DNA from: an uncultured Propionibacteriaceae bacterium
GTDB lineage: Bacteria; Actinomycetota; Actinomycetes; Propionibacteriales; Propionibacteriaceae
NCBI GenBank assembly: GCA_937926975.1
Contig: CALBCJ010000006.1
Coordinates: 29,635-93,634 of the forward strand
Length of the DNA stretch: 64,000 nucleotides
Reading direction: 5' to 3'
The stretch's first letter is position 1. Every line of letters begins with the position of its first letter. Shown one piece after another: positions 1 to 9,412 of the stretch. The notes under the pieces are model-generated. The model saw only the letters and a program-made list of their open reading frames with translations, searched no databases and was not told the origin of the DNA. A program made the position numbers and the translations under genes.

Positions 1-64
1 CCGCCAGCAGCAGGGCTAGGGCAAGTACTGGGTAGGCGTACCACGGTGAGAGTGGATGCCGCAT
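1..64 (-). CDS. N-terminus of a membrane or secreted protein (partial)
   Basis: An ATG at 64-62 lies six bases downstream of a perfect AGGAGG on the minus strand, and the frame stays open to the window edge. The 21 visible residues start MRHPLSPWYAYPVLALALLL, a short polar start running into a hydrophobic stretch, so a membrane segment or signal peptide is likely. The rest of the gene lies outside the window and the family cannot be named. The gene reads in the same direction as the response regulator upstream (223-897), separated by about 160 bp, and probably has its own promoter there. Confidence 0.6.
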   Translation of the reverse strand, partial: MRHPLSPWYAYPVLALALLLA

Positions 65-222
65 CGCGATCCTCCTGGTGCTCGTGACGGCAGCGCTGAC
101 CGACCTCAGGTGAGCGGCAAGGGCTGACCGCTAGTTATGGGGATGCTATCGCGTCATCTCGATGAAGGGAAGGTCAACTATAACGGTCAGTCTGGTGGTC
201 CTGAGGGGCCCCTGCGGACGGC

Positions 223-897
223 TCAGATCTCGACCAGGCCGCGGCGTACGGCCTCGGTGACCGCGGCGGTGCGGCAGTCCACGCAGAGCTTGGCGTAGAT
301 CCGGCGCAGGTGGGTCTTGATGGTGGCCTCGGAGACGTACAGCTGCTGGGCGGCCTCGGTGTTCGACAGGCCCTGGGCGACAGCGGTCAGCACCTCCCGC
401 TCGCGGGGGGACAGGTCGCCGGCGGCGGCCTGCCTGGTCGCGCGGAGAAAGCGGGTGGTTACGACCTCGGACATCGCGGCGCAGCCCTGGGCCGCGGTCC
501 GGACCGCGCTGGCGATCTGCTCGCGGGTGGAGTCCTTGAGCAGGTAGCCGATCGCCCCGGCCGCCACCGCCCGGGCGACGTCGGCGTCGGTCTCGTACGT
601 GGTCAGGATGACGACCCGGAGTGGGTTGGGCAGGGCCCGGACCCGTCGGGTGGCCTCGACGCCCCCGGTGCTGGGCATCCGCAGGTCCATCAGGACCACA
701 TCCGGCTCGACCTCGGCGGCCAGCGCCACGGCCTGCTCACCGTCGCCGGCCGCGGCCACCACCTCGATCCCCGGCTCCGGCTGGAGCAGCTGCACGATCC
801 CGGAGCACACCACCGGGTGGTCATCGACCACCAGCAGCCGGACCGGAGGGGTCTCGGCGTCGGCACCAGACGGCTCGGACCCCGCTGCAGAGCTCAC
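223..897 (-). CDS. NarL/FixJ-family response regulator
   Basis: Two-domain regulator of 224 residues. The receiver domain (about 20-135) has the acidic pair in LLVVDDHP, the phospho-acceptor Asp71 in VVLMDLRMP and the conserved Lys in YLLKD. A LuxR-type helix-turn-helix (about 160-224) carries LSPREREVL and SEATIKTHL. The GTG start overlaps the stop of the histidine kinase (GTGA), so the two are translationally coupled and form a cognate pair. It ends a four-gene operon with an ABC-2 exporter, so regulation of that exporter is the likely job. This is inferred from context, because no binding site was identified. Confidence 0.95.
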   Translation of the reverse strand: MSSAAGSEPSGADAETPPVRLLVVDDHPVVCSGIVQLLQPEPGIEVVAAAGDGEQAVALAAEVEPDVVLMDLRMPSTGGVEATRRVRALPNPLRVVILTTYETDADVARAVAAGAIGYLLKDSTREQIASAVRTAAQGCAAMSEVVTTRFLRATRQAAAGDLSPREREVLTAVAQGLSNTEAAQQLYVSEATIKTHLRRIYAKLCVDCRTAAVTEAVRRGLVEI

Positions 898-1970
898 AGC
901 GGCAATCTAGCCTCCAGCAGGGTTCCGGTCCGACCGGCCCTGGGGCGGGCCGGGTCCACCGTCAGCGAGCCACCCAGCTCGTCCAGGCGCTCCCGCATCC
1001 CGGTCAGCCCGGTGCCCTCCGGAGCACCACCGGTGCCGGTGCCGTCATCGAGCACCCGGACCACGAGCTCCTGGTCCTCGGTGACCACCTCAACCAGGCT
1101 CTCGGAGGCCTGGGCATGGCGCCGTACGTTGCTCAGCGCCTCCTGGACCACCCGCAGCGTGGTCGCCTGCAGCCAGGGGGTCAGCTCCCGGTCCACGCCC
1201 AGCCGCAGCTCGGGCACCGGGGCCCCGTACGTGGCCTGCCCCTCGCAGAGCTGCCGCAGCGCGTCTGCCAGCCCCCCGGCCAGCGCCACCGGCTCGCCGC
1301 CGGCGATCAGGGCCCGGGCCTCGCGCAGCCCCTCGTGGGCGATGGTGGCGATCCGCTGGTGGACCTGGGCCGCCTCGGCCGCGTCGCTGTCGTCGGCCAC
1401 CCGGGCCAGGGTGATCAGCGACACGAACGACTGGGCCAGGGTGTCGTGGACCTCGTGCGCCCAGCGCTGCCGCTCTGCGTACGCAGCGGCCGCCCGCTCC
1501 GCCGCCACGAGGGCCTCCTGGGCTGTCGCCAGCTGCTCCAGAGCCTCCCGGGTGGCGGCGAGGGCTGCTTCCTTCTCGGCCAGGGCCTGGTTGGTCCGCT
1601 CCCGCAGCGAGCCCAGCCAGGCCAGCCAGCCTCCGATGCTGATCGAGCCGATGCCCGACACGACAGCGATCAGCGTGGCTGCACCGGCCCCGGTCCGCCC
1701 GACCAGGCAGACACCGGCGGCGAGACTGAACAAGAGACTGGCCACGACGCCGCCACGGACACTGCGGTGGGTGAGCCACAAGGCGGGATAGACCAGGCTG
1801 AAGCCGGCGAAGGCGAGCGGGCTGCGGGGCAGCAGGTACAGGTTGACCGCCGCCAGGAGCCACGCCAGGGCGGCGCTGGGCCACCGGTCCAGGAACGGCA
1901 CCGGTCGCGGAGTCTTCACCGGTGCCTGCTCTGGACTGGAGCTGGCGACCACCTGCGCAGTCTGTCCCAC
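894..1970 (-). CDS. Sensor histidine kinase (HisKA_3, DesK/NarX type)
   Basis: Membrane histidine kinase of 358 residues. About four hydrophobic segments (30-120) are followed by an Ala/Glu-rich coiled coil (125-165), the HisKA_3 dimerisation helix with acceptor His175 in HEVHDTLAQ, and an HATPase domain with the N-box (VVQEALSNVRRHA) and G-box (DDGTGTGG, GTGLTGMRERL). There is no large extracellular domain, so sensing is probably within the membrane. The chosen start is GTG; no strong ribosome site was seen, so it could lie slightly downstream. It partners the downstream response regulator and follows ABC exporter genes, an arrangement common for envelope-stress or drug-responsive exporters. 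Confidence 0.93.
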   Translation of the reverse strand: MGQTAQVVASSSPEQAPVKTPRPVPFLDRWPSAALAWLLAAVNLYLLPRSPLAFAGFSLVYPALWLTHRSVRGGVVASLLFSLAAGVCLVGRTGAGAATLIAVVSGIGSISIGGWLAWLGSLRERTNQALAEKEAALAATREALEQLATAQEALVAAERAAAAYAERQRWAHEVHDTLAQSFVSLITLARVADDSDAAEAAQVHQRIATIAHEGLREARALIAGGEPVALAGGLADALRQLCEGQATYGAPVPELRLGVDRELTPWLQATTLRVVQEALSNVRRHAQASESLVEVVTEDQELVVRVLDDGTGTGGAPEGTGLTGMRERLDELGGSLTVDPARPRAGRTGTLLEARLPL

Positions 1971-2022
1971 TGGTACGGCCGCTGGCGAGGCGGGCCAGTA
2001 GTCCGCCCCGCCACCCCTAGGC

Positions 2023-2844
2023 TCACCGGTCGAAGGTGTCGCGGCGGGTGGCGACCACGGCCCAGACCACGCCGATCACGACCCAGGCGCAGACCACGGC
2101 CAGCCCGGTGCCGGTCTGCCAGCCGCCGGACGGCTCCACGGCGGCCATCGAGTCGGGCAGGAAGCCGTGCCGCAGCAGCTGGGCCGACCACCGCAGCGGC
2201 AGCACCGATGCCGCTGTGACCAGCCAGCCGGGCAGCAGCGACAGCGGCAGGAAGATCCCCGACACGAACGGGACCACCATGAAGACCGGAAGTACCACGC
2301 CCAGCGTGGCCTGGGCGCTGCCCAGGGTGCGCCCGACGGCGATCCCGATCGCCGCGCAGTAGGCGGTGGTCAGCAGGCTGGTGACCACGATCAGGCCCCA
2401 CGCCGCCAGGGAGGTCGGCAGCGGCACACTCAGCACCAGCGCCCCGGTGAGCAGCAGCACCAGCGTGCACACCGTGGCCAGGACCGCGGCGGAGATGATC
2501 TTCGCGACCAGGTACGCCGAGGCCGGGCAGGGCAGCAGCGCCAGCCGCTTCAGCAGACCCTGCTGCCGCTCGCTGGTGACATCGACCGACAGGTTGAACA
2601 GGCAGTTCGAGAACAGCCCGATCACCACCATCGCCGGCAGCGAGTACGTCGCGTACGTGATGCCGCTCGGCAGGGGGTCACGGAAGACCAGGGCGAACAG
2701 CACGTACATGGCGACCGGGTAGGCCAGGCTCATGATGAGGCTGATCGGGGTCCGGACGACCGAGCGGAGGTTCTTGACGGTCAGCCCGGTGACCACCGCA
2801 CCGGCTCGCCCCGGGCGGCGGGTGTCGTGGGCGGGTGCGGTCAT
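2023..2844 (-). CDS. ABC-2 type exporter permease
   Basis: Integral membrane protein of 273 residues with about six hydrophobic segments, of the ABC-2 membrane family. The motif STSERQQGLLKRL-like region (VTSERQQGLLKRLALLPCPAS is the local pattern around residue 90) is typical of drug and antibiotic ABC-2 permeases. Its ATG overlaps the stop of the upstream ATPase by four bases (ATGA), so the pair is co-translated. It would form the transmembrane half of an exporter with the ATPase at 2841-3737. The substrate is unknown; drug, lantibiotic or lipid export are all possible. Confidence 0.9.
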   Translation of the reverse strand: MTAPAHDTRRPGRAGAVVTGLTVKNLRSVVRTPISLIMSLAYPVAMYVLFALVFRDPLPSGITYATYSLPAMVVIGLFSNCLFNLSVDVTSERQQGLLKRLALLPCPASAYLVAKIISAAVLATVCTLVLLLTGALVLSVPLPTSLAAWGLIVVTSLLTTAYCAAIGIAVGRTLGSAQATLGVVLPVFMVVPFVSGIFLPLSLLPGWLVTAASVLPLRWSAQLLRHGFLPDSMAAVEPSGGWQTGTGLAVVCAWVVIGVVWAVVATRRDTFDR

Positions 2845-3737
2845 GACGGCCTCCTGGCGGTCTCGGGGGCGGACGGGTGCTGGTGGGCCGTGATCAGGGC
2901 CAGGTAGTGGTCCTCCAGGCTCGGGCGGACCACCTGCAGCCCCGGCACCTCACCGTCGGTCCCGCGGTGGCGGGCCAGCAGGTCGGCGACCACGGCGGTC
3001 GGGGTGGCGGTCTCCACGCTGCGGCGGGTCGGGCCCTCCAGCCAGGACACCGTCGAGGACTGCCCGGCCCGGTCGCGCAGCGCGGCCGGGCTGCCCTGCT
3101 CGACGACCCGCCCGTCCAGCAGGATCGCGACGTCGTCGGCGAGTACCTCGGCCTCGTCGAGGTAGTGGGTGGTGAGCAGGACGGTGGTGCCGTCGCTCTT
3201 CAGGTCGCTGACCAGCTGCCACAGGCCGCGGCGGGCCTCCGGGTCGAAGCCGGTCGTCGGCTCGTCCAGGAAGAGCAGCTCGGGCCGCCCAACAACCGCC
3301 AGCGCGATGTCGAGGCGGCGCCGCCGTCCCCCGGAGAGCTTCCCGGCCCGGCTCCGGGCGTCGTCGCAGAGCCCGACCCTCGCCACCGCCTCGTCGACCG
3401 GCATCGGGTCGGCGAAGAACCGGCTGGCGAGCTCCACCGCCTCCCGTACGGTGAGCTCACCCAGGTCACCCGAGGCCTGAGAGACCACCCCGATGCGGGC
3501 CCGCCAGGCGTTCGTACGGGGAGCCGGGTCCTCCCCGAGGACCCGGACCGTGCCGCCGCTGGCCCGCCGCAGCCCCTGCAGGATCTCTACGGTGGTTGTC
3601 TTCCCGGCACCGTTCGGCCCCAGCAGGCACAGCGTCGTGCCGTACGGGACCCGCACGTTGACGCCCCGCAGGGCCTGCTTTGGCGGGTACTCCTTGGCCA
3701 GGTCAGTGATCTCAATGGCTGCCGGTTGGGTACTCAC
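2841..3737 (-). CDS. ABC transporter ATP-binding protein (DrrA-like)
   Basis: ATPase of 298 residues with Walker A GPNGAGKTT, signature LSGGRRRRLDIAL, Walker B ELLFLDEPTTGFD and switch His in LLTTHYLDEAE. The C-terminal extension after about residue 215 is usual for ABC-2 exporter ATPases of the daunorubicin-resistance type. The start is GTG (MSTQPAAIEI), preceded by GAGGG. It is the first gene of a minus-strand operon with the permease, histidine kinase and response regulator. It is divergent from the polysaccharide deacetylase, with about 240 bp between them for promoters. Confidence 0.95.
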   Translation of the reverse strand: MSTQPAAIEITDLAKEYPPKQALRGVNVRVPYGTTLCLLGPNGAGKTTTVEILQGLRRASGGTVRVLGEDPAPRTNAWRARIGVVSQASGDLGELTVREAVELASRFFADPMPVDEAVARVGLCDDARSRAGKLSGGRRRRLDIALAVVGRPELLFLDEPTTGFDPEARRGLWQLVSDLKSDGTTVLLTTHYLDEAEVLADDVAILLDGRVVEQGSPAALRDRAGQSSTVSWLEGPTRRSVETATPTAVVADLLARHRGTDGEVPGLQVVRPSLEDHYLALITAHQHPSAPETARRPS

Positions 3738-3978
3738 GGGCCCTCATCCTGGGCGCCGGTGGCCCCGGGCGGTATCCCCTGGACGGGTGATGCGCCTGTC
3801 GTCCAGACGGATGACTCGCAGGGACCGGAAGCGCGCCCGCGTTCCGTACGGTGGCTGCGGAGGCAGACCGGTGCCGACCCAGCCGGTCCTGAGCCAGCGC
3901 ACGCACGGGCCCGGGTCGGCCACGGGCAGATCCTCGTGACCGCTCAGGAGCGAGCCGCGCGGCAGGTACGGTGGCCCG

Positions 3979-4692
3979 GTGCGTCGGTTCTGGATAGGCG
4001 CCGGGCTGCTCGTGCTGGTGGCCGGGCTGGTGGCCGGCGGCGGGTACAAGCTCGCCGCGTCCCGGACCCTGCAGGTGACGGGCCGCCTGGTGGCCCGGCT
4101 GCCCACCACAGACACGGTGGTGGCCCTGACCTTCGACGACGGGCCCACCGCCGACGACCTGGAGCCGGTCCTGACCGCGCTGCGGTCCCGAGGCGTACGG
4201 GCCACCTTCTACGTCAACGGGGCCGCGGTCGAGCAGGCTCCAGACGCCGCCCGGCGGCTGGTGGCCGAGGGGCACGAGCTCGGCAACCACACCTGGAGCC
4301 ACCGCCGGATGGTGCTGGTCTCGCAGCAGACCGTGGCCGCCGAGATCGAGCCGACCGACGCCGCGATCCGCCGGGCCGGCTACCAGGGGCCGATCACCTT
4401 CCGGCCCCCGTACGGCAAGAAGCTGCTCAACCTGCCGCTGTACCTGGAGCAGCACCACCGGACCACGGTGATGTGGGACGTGGCGGTCGAGGACTTCAGC
4501 TCGCGCGCGGCACCGCAGAGCAGCGAGGACCTGGTCCGGGAGACCGTAGCCCAGACCCGGCCCGGCTCGGTCATCCTGCTCCACCCCTGGCACGGGCGGA
4601 CCGCTACCCAGCAGGCGGTCGGGCCGGTCATCGACCGGCTCCAGGGGGCCGGGTACCGCTTTGTGACGGTCTCTGAGGCGCTGCCGGGCTAG
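3979..4692 (+). CDS. Polysaccharide deacetylase family protein (CE4, NodB domain)
   Basis: Protein of 237 residues. It has an N-terminal membrane anchor or uncleaved signal (about 5-27) and a NodB homology domain with its standard motifs: TFDDGP (metal Asp and catalytic base), HTWSH (metal His), RPPYG and LLHPWH. All catalytic residues are present, so it is probably an active, surface-facing deacetylase acting on peptidoglycan or another N-acetylated polysaccharide. The start is GTG. It is the only plus-strand gene in this neighbourhood and faces the GH31 gene, whose 3' end lies about 30 bp away. Confidence 0.93.
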   Translation: MRRFWIGAGLLVLVAGLVAGGGYKLAASRTLQVTGRLVARLPTTDTVVALTFDDGPTADDLEPVLTALRSRGVRATFYVNGAAVEQAPDAARRLVAEGHELGNHTWSHRRMVLVSQQTVAAEIEPTDAAIRRAGYQGPITFRPPYGKKLLNLPLYLEQHHRTTVMWDVAVEDFSSRAAPQSSEDLVRETVAQTRPGSVILLHPWHGRTATQQAVGPVIDRLQGAGYRFVTVSEALPG

Positions 4693-4725
4693 AGCCAGGC
4701 TTGGGTCCTCCTGCCCGCACCTGGC

Positions 4726-7092
4726 TCAGCAGCGGGCCAGCACCAGCTCCAGGGCGGCTGCCCGCAGCGTCGGGTCGATCGGCCGCTCCAGCAGCTCGCG
4801 GGCCTGCGCGGCCGGGGTGGGCTGGCTCAGTGCCAGCATCACCTGGTCCTTGTCGGCGAACGGGACCTGGGCCCGGTCGACCAGCCCGGACAGCCGCTGC
4901 CGCGGGTCCGGGGGAGCCACCTGCAGCCTGCCCAGAGGTACGGTCAGACCGGCCCCGGTAGCGACCTCGCCCAGCTCCACGGTCAGCGACCCGGTCGCCT
5001 CGTCCCAGCGGGTCGGGTACCTCTCGACCGGCACCTGGCCGGCGCCGACCAGCACCAGGGTCCAGGTCCGCCTCGCCGGCACCACACCCTCCCAGTCGCC
5101 CTCGGCAGCGCCGATGCTGAAGCTGCCGCCGGACCAGTCCAGCGCCAGCCGGGTCCGGACCTCGCGCGGGCTCGCGGCGTCGTCGTCCTCGTACAGGACC
5201 AGCTCGCCGTCAGCGCCGGCATAGACCCGGACCTCCAGGCTCGCCGGGTTCGCGGTCCCGAGCTCGCCGGGCCCGGTCAGCGGCCAGATCGCACCGGCCT
5301 TCGCCAGCACCGGCACCGACTCCAGGTCCCGGTGGAAGGTGACCGGCCGGCCGCCGTCGTAGCCGGCACCGCTGAAGACGTCCCACCACAGCCCGGCGGG
5401 CAGGACGGTCTGCACCGAGCCGAGCCCGGTCGCCGGGTCCGCCGGGCTGGTGACCGGGGCCACCAGCAGCTCGGAGCCGAAGCCGTACGTCGTCGGGCAG
5501 CGCAGCGCCTCCAGGCTGGGCAGCGACCAGTACAGCGGCTCCACGATCGGGCGGCCCTCGTGGGCGCGGCGGTTCATCGTGTACAGGTACGGCAGCATCC
5601 GGTGCCGCAGCCGCAGGAAGTCGGTCTGCACCCGCCGGGCGGTCTCACCGAAGCGCCACGGCTCCTTGGAGCCGAACGGGTTCAGCGTCGAGTGGAGCCG
5701 GGTGATCGGGGAGAAGACCCCCAGCTGCACCCAGCGGGTCGCCAGCTCGTCGTCCTTGACCCCGAACATGTGCCCGCCGATGTCGTGGCTCCACCAGCCG
5801 TACCCGATGTTGGACGCGGTCGCGGTGAAGTACGGCTGGAACTGCAGGCTCTCCCACGAGATCACGGTGTCGCCAGAGAAGCCGACCGGGTAGCGGTGCG
5901 AGCCGGGCCCGGCGTACCGGGAGAAGGTCAGCGGCCGCCTCCCGTCGCGGCCAGAGTCGAGGAAGTGCAGGTGGTTCAGCAGCCACAGCGGGTCCAGCCC
6001 CGGGACCGACGAGTACGGGCCCTGCTGCCAGTCGATCCACCAGAAGTCGACTCCCTGCTCCTCCAGCCGGTGGTGGACCAGCTCGAAGTACGCCTCCCGG
6101 AACGCCGGGTCAACCAGGTCGAAGTCGACCGGCTGGCCGCTGTCGGGGTCGATCCCGAGCCGGCGGGCGACCTCGGGGTAGCAGTCCTCGTGGCGGCGGA
6201 TCCCGTCGGCTGGGTGGATGTTGAGCGAGACCTTGAGCCCGTGCTCGTGCAGCCAGGCCAGGAAGGCGGGCGGGTCGGGGAAGAGGTCGCGGTTCCAGGT
6301 GTAGCCGGTCCAGCCCGACGAGATCGCCGGGTCGATGTCCACCAGGTGCCAGTCCATGTCCAGCACGGCCACGCTGAACGGGATCTGCTCGGCCTCGAAG
6401 CGGTCGACCAGCTCCTGGTACTCAGCCGCCGTGTACGGGTGGTAGCGGCTCCACCAGTTGCCCAGCGCGTACCGCGGCAGCAGCGGCTGCGGGCCGGTGA
6501 TGGCGTAGAAGTCGGCCAGGGCGGCGGGGACGTCCATGCCGTGGCAGAACAGGTACAGGTCGACCGCGCCCTCCTCCCGGGCAGTGACCCAGCCCTCGGC
6601 GTCGAGGGCCAGCGAGCGGGAGTCGTCGAGCTGGGCGTACCCGTTGGTCGAGACCAGCCCCGGCTCCAGCGGGACCGCCCCGTCGGCCTCGTCCAGGGTG
6701 CGGGCGGTGCCGCCCAGGTTGGTGGGGACGCCGAAGTGCGTCGCGGGGTCGACCTTGCCGTAGCGCCACACCGACTGGTGGTGGCTCACCCCGTGCACCT
6801 GCACCTTGAGCCCGGACGGGCTGAACGGCCCGCCGTCGTAGTCGAGGATCAGGTACGGGGTGCGCAGGTGGACCGCGTCCCCGGTCCGGGTCACGGTGAA
6901 GTCCGGGGTCGGCAGGTCCCGGTTCCAGACCACCTGGGTGGCCCGGTCCTCGAAGCGGCCCGACGGGGACCACTCGATCCGCAGCAGCCGCTGGGTGAGG
7001 ACGGTGATCCGGGCGTGGCCGGCGACGACAGTGGAGGCGGCGGGAGCCTGCCCGGTGGTACGGACCTGGTGCGCGGGAGCGAGTGCAGCCAT
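4726..7092 (-). CDS. Glycoside hydrolase family 31 (alpha-glucosidase/alpha-xylosidase type)
   Basis: Enzyme of 788 residues, normal for GH31. An N-terminal beta-sandwich (about 20-200) precedes a TIM barrel. The barrel has the substrate Asp in VAVLDMDWH, the catalytic nucleophile Asp in DFWWIDWQQG, the acid/base Asp in GFSGDT, and the WWSHDIGGHM motif. C-terminal beta domains follow. It hydrolyses a terminal alpha-linked sugar, but substrate cannot be told from sequence alone. There is no signal peptide, so it acts in the cytoplasm. The gene starts with ATG and is transcribed alone, with an unrelated carrier gene about 115 bp upstream in the same direction. Confidence 0.95.
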   Translation of the reverse strand: MAALAPAHQVRTTGQAPAASTVVAGHARITVLTQRLLRIEWSPSGRFEDRATQVVWNRDLPTPDFTVTRTGDAVHLRTPYLILDYDGGPFSPSGLKVQVHGVSHHQSVWRYGKVDPATHFGVPTNLGGTARTLDEADGAVPLEPGLVSTNGYAQLDDSRSLALDAEGWVTAREEGAVDLYLFCHGMDVPAALADFYAITGPQPLLPRYALGNWWSRYHPYTAAEYQELVDRFEAEQIPFSVAVLDMDWHLVDIDPAISSGWTGYTWNRDLFPDPPAFLAWLHEHGLKVSLNIHPADGIRRHEDCYPEVARRLGIDPDSGQPVDFDLVDPAFREAYFELVHHRLEEQGVDFWWIDWQQGPYSSVPGLDPLWLLNHLHFLDSGRDGRRPLTFSRYAGPGSHRYPVGFSGDTVISWESLQFQPYFTATASNIGYGWWSHDIGGHMFGVKDDELATRWVQLGVFSPITRLHSTLNPFGSKEPWRFGETARRVQTDFLRLRHRMLPYLYTMNRRAHEGRPIVEPLYWSLPSLEALRCPTTYGFGSELLVAPVTSPADPATGLGSVQTVLPAGLWWDVFSGAGYDGGRPVTFHRDLESVPVLAKAGAIWPLTGPGELGTANPASLEVRVYAGADGELVLYEDDDAASPREVRTRLALDWSGGSFSIGAAEGDWEGVVPARRTWTLVLVGAGQVPVERYPTRWDEATGSLTVELGEVATGAGLTVPLGRLQVAPPDPRQRLSGLVDRAQVPFADKDQVMLALSQPTPAAQARELLERPIDPTLRAAALELVLARC

Positions 7093-7206
7093 GGTCAGAC
7101 CCTAGTGGCAGCCGCTGGCCGTCTGTCGGCGGCCGAGCACGCCGACGCCCGGCGACGGGCACCTGAGGGTGGCCGCCACCGGGCGTCAGCCGTACGGTCT
7201 GTCGGT

Positions 7207-8607
7207 CTATGAGCCCGCGCCCCAGGGCGGCAGGATCATCAGTGCCCAGGTGACCAGCGGGGTCCCGATGATCAGGATCCACGACCACTTGAGCAGGGCC
7301 CGGTAGGTGTAGTCACCCTGGTGGGCGGCGTTTGCGATGCCGAGGGCGCCGTTGGTCGAGAACGGCGAGCAGTCCACCGTGGAGGAGCTGATCGCCAGGG
7401 CCGCGATCAGCATGGTGGCGCTGACCAGGGCCGGGCTGCCGTCGGTGGTCACCAGGAACGGCACCGAGAGCGGGATCAGGGCCCCCAGGGTGCCGGTGGT
7501 CGACGCGTACGCGGAGACCAGGGCGCCGATGAAGAGGATGATCACGCTGGAGATCCGCGGGTTGCCCAGGCTGGCGGCGGAGTCGCCCAGCCACTGGATG
7601 ATGCCGTGGCGCTCGAGCATGTCGATATAGGTGACGATGCCACCGACCAGCAGGATGGTCGGCCAGGAGATCTTGTTGACCGAGCCCTTGGCGGACTTCG
7701 GGAACAGCAGGGTCAGGACCGCGCCGACCGCGAGGGCGACCAGACCGACATCGAAGTTGACCTTCTTGCCCATCGCCTGGGTGACCAGCGGGCCACCGAC
7801 GACCAGCAGCGCCATCGCGGCCAGGCCGATCAGGGTCGACAGGCGCTCGGTGTTGAGGCGGGTGCCGGCCAGGTCGTCGGTGTTGACGGCGGACTGCTGC
7901 TCGCCGAACTCCTCATCGACCAGGGCGTCCTTGACGGCCTCGTCGTCGATGTCGCCGCGGTCGGCAGCGGCGACCTCCTCCTCGCTGGGGCCGGCTTCGC
8001 GGTACATCATCCAGGTGACCGCCACGATCCCGAGGCAGATGATGAAGGCCAGGACCCAGGTGACGGTGGCGTTGTAGAGCGGAAGCAGGCCGGGGCTGCG
8101 CTTGACGACCGAGTTCACGATCACCCCGTACATCCCGATCGGGGAGAACGAGCCGGCCGTCGACCCCTGGATCACGGCCTGGGCCATGGGGAGCGGGTTG
8201 GTCTTGTTCTTGCGGTTGAAGCCGAGGGCGATCGGCATCAGGATCGCGGCCGAGGCGGGGGTGGCGGCCCCGATGGCGGTGACGGCGGCGGAGATCGTGA
8301 ACATCACGAACGGGAAGAGGTGGGCCCGTCCGGCGACGAGTCTCAACCCGGCCGCGACGATCCAGTTCACGGTGCCGTTGGTATTGGCTAAGGAGAAGAG
8401 ATAGGTGACCCCGACCAGGGTGAAGAACAGCCCGAGTGGGAAGCCCTCCTCCACCTGGGCGATGGTGTCGTGGAACAGGAGCGGGCCGGTGATCGCCGTA
8501 GCGACGATGACCATGATGCCCATGTGCAGCTCGGTGACCGAGCCGATCAGGAATGCGACTACCAGAATCGCTAGCGCGATGATAGCCGTGGTGGTGTTGA
8601 CCTCCAC
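7207..8607 (-). CDS. MatC/SLC13-like dicarboxylate carrier
   Basis: Polytopic membrane protein of 466 residues with about eleven or twelve hydrophobic segments. The N-terminal half resembles the MatC_N (malonate/dicarboxylate carrier) family: HMGIMVIVATAITGP near the start and an AIGAATPASAAILMPIAL stretch. A long acidic cytoplasmic loop (about 205-260) separates two halves, and a second conserved stretch, STVDCSPFSTNGAL, lies near the C-terminus. It likely takes up a C4-dicarboxylate or malonate with a cation. The start is GTG with GAAGGA seven bases upstream. No catabolic genes adjoin it, so the substrate stays open. Confidence 0.82.
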   Translation of the reverse strand: MEVNTTTAIIALAILVVAFLIGSVTELHMGIMVIVATAITGPLLFHDTIAQVEEGFPLGLFFTLVGVTYLFSLANTNGTVNWIVAAGLRLVAGRAHLFPFVMFTISAAVTAIGAATPASAAILMPIALGFNRKNKTNPLPMAQAVIQGSTAGSFSPIGMYGVIVNSVVKRSPGLLPLYNATVTWVLAFIICLGIVAVTWMMYREAGPSEEEVAAADRGDIDDEAVKDALVDEEFGEQQSAVNTDDLAGTRLNTERLSTLIGLAAMALLVVGGPLVTQAMGKKVNFDVGLVALAVGAVLTLLFPKSAKGSVNKISWPTILLVGGIVTYIDMLERHGIIQWLGDSAASLGNPRISSVIILFIGALVSAYASTTGTLGALIPLSVPFLVTTDGSPALVSATMLIAALAISSSTVDCSPFSTNGALGIANAAHQGDYTYRALLKWSWILIIGTPLVTWALMILPPWGAGS

Positions 8608-9412
8608 AGTGGTGTCCTTCGTCGTTGAAGCATGGTGGGCCCCCGTCGGACGCCGGGGGTGCGACTGTGTCTGGTTGTCTGGACCAAGGAGCTAGCTGTG
8701 AGCCGGACCGGTGCCGGCGCCGACTCGGTGCACGGCCCTGGCTCAGCGGGGACCAGCACGGGTCAGGCGACAGTGACGGCTCCCGACCGGCCTGAGACGG
8801 CGCAGACCGGCCCGTGCCTGCTCGGCCACGCCGACGTGGGCTGGGCGGGTGGCCGGGGCCGCGAGGCTCAGCATGGGCCGGTACGGCCGAGGATGTGGAT
8901 GACCGTCCTGGGAGGTGCCGACCACCGCCGTGGTCGAAGCCGCCGGGTGAGGCACCCGAGTCCTCATCTTTCCTCCGGTGGTTGGAGTCACTGTCCGGGT
9001 CACTCTAACCAGGAGGGTGTCAGCGACCACCAGGGGGTCCCGTGTAGCGGGGCCGGCACCGATGAACGGCCCAGTACCTGGAGCGCGTGGTCGCGACCAA
9101 CCGGGTCGCCAGGCACGCCGACCGGGGTCCTCGTGACCCGGCAGCGCAGGGCCCTGAGGGCGACGTTCCTCAGGGCGGGCCGGACTGGTCTCGGTGCCGG
9201 CGCTGCAGACCTGGCAGCGGGAGACCCAGCCGCCCAGCCAGAGCCGTCACCAGTGCCCCGAGCTCGCGGAGCATCTCGTCCGGCAGCGCTACCGGCCGCG
9301 CCGTACCCCCTGCCGCGGCGTCCGTCCCGGCGATGGTCCGAGCCCACCGGAGCACTGTGGCGCTGCCGAGCCGGCCCGGCAAGCGTGCCCGGTTCTACCC
9401 GTGGCCGCGGTG
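8608..9412. other. Long stretch without a convincing gene
   Basis: About 800 bp between the carrier and the DUF805 gene. Several open frames cross it on both strands, but their composition is Arg/Pro/Gly-rich and none shows a family motif. The least implausible is a minus-strand frame at 9170-9382 (70 residues, with a hydrophobic run near ELGALVTALAGRLGLPLP), possibly a decayed or small gene. The first 150 bp upstream of the carrier should hold its promoter. Nothing else was recognised. Confidence 0.4.

Noticed and set aside
310..1791. 493-residue open frame on the plus strand opposite the two-component genes
   Set aside because: Its Gly/Arg/Ala-rich sequence has no family motif, and the minus-strand genes beneath it show complete kinase and regulator signatures. 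High-GC DNA gives long antisense frames.
2877..4676. 599-residue plus-strand frame overlapping the ABC ATPase and the deacetylase
   Set aside because: Antisense and out-of-frame shadow of two well-supported genes with intact catalytic motifs.
8743..9030. 95-residue minus-strand frame upstream of the carrier
   Set aside because: Arg/Thr/Pro-rich, no ribosome site, no conserved pattern; probably noise.
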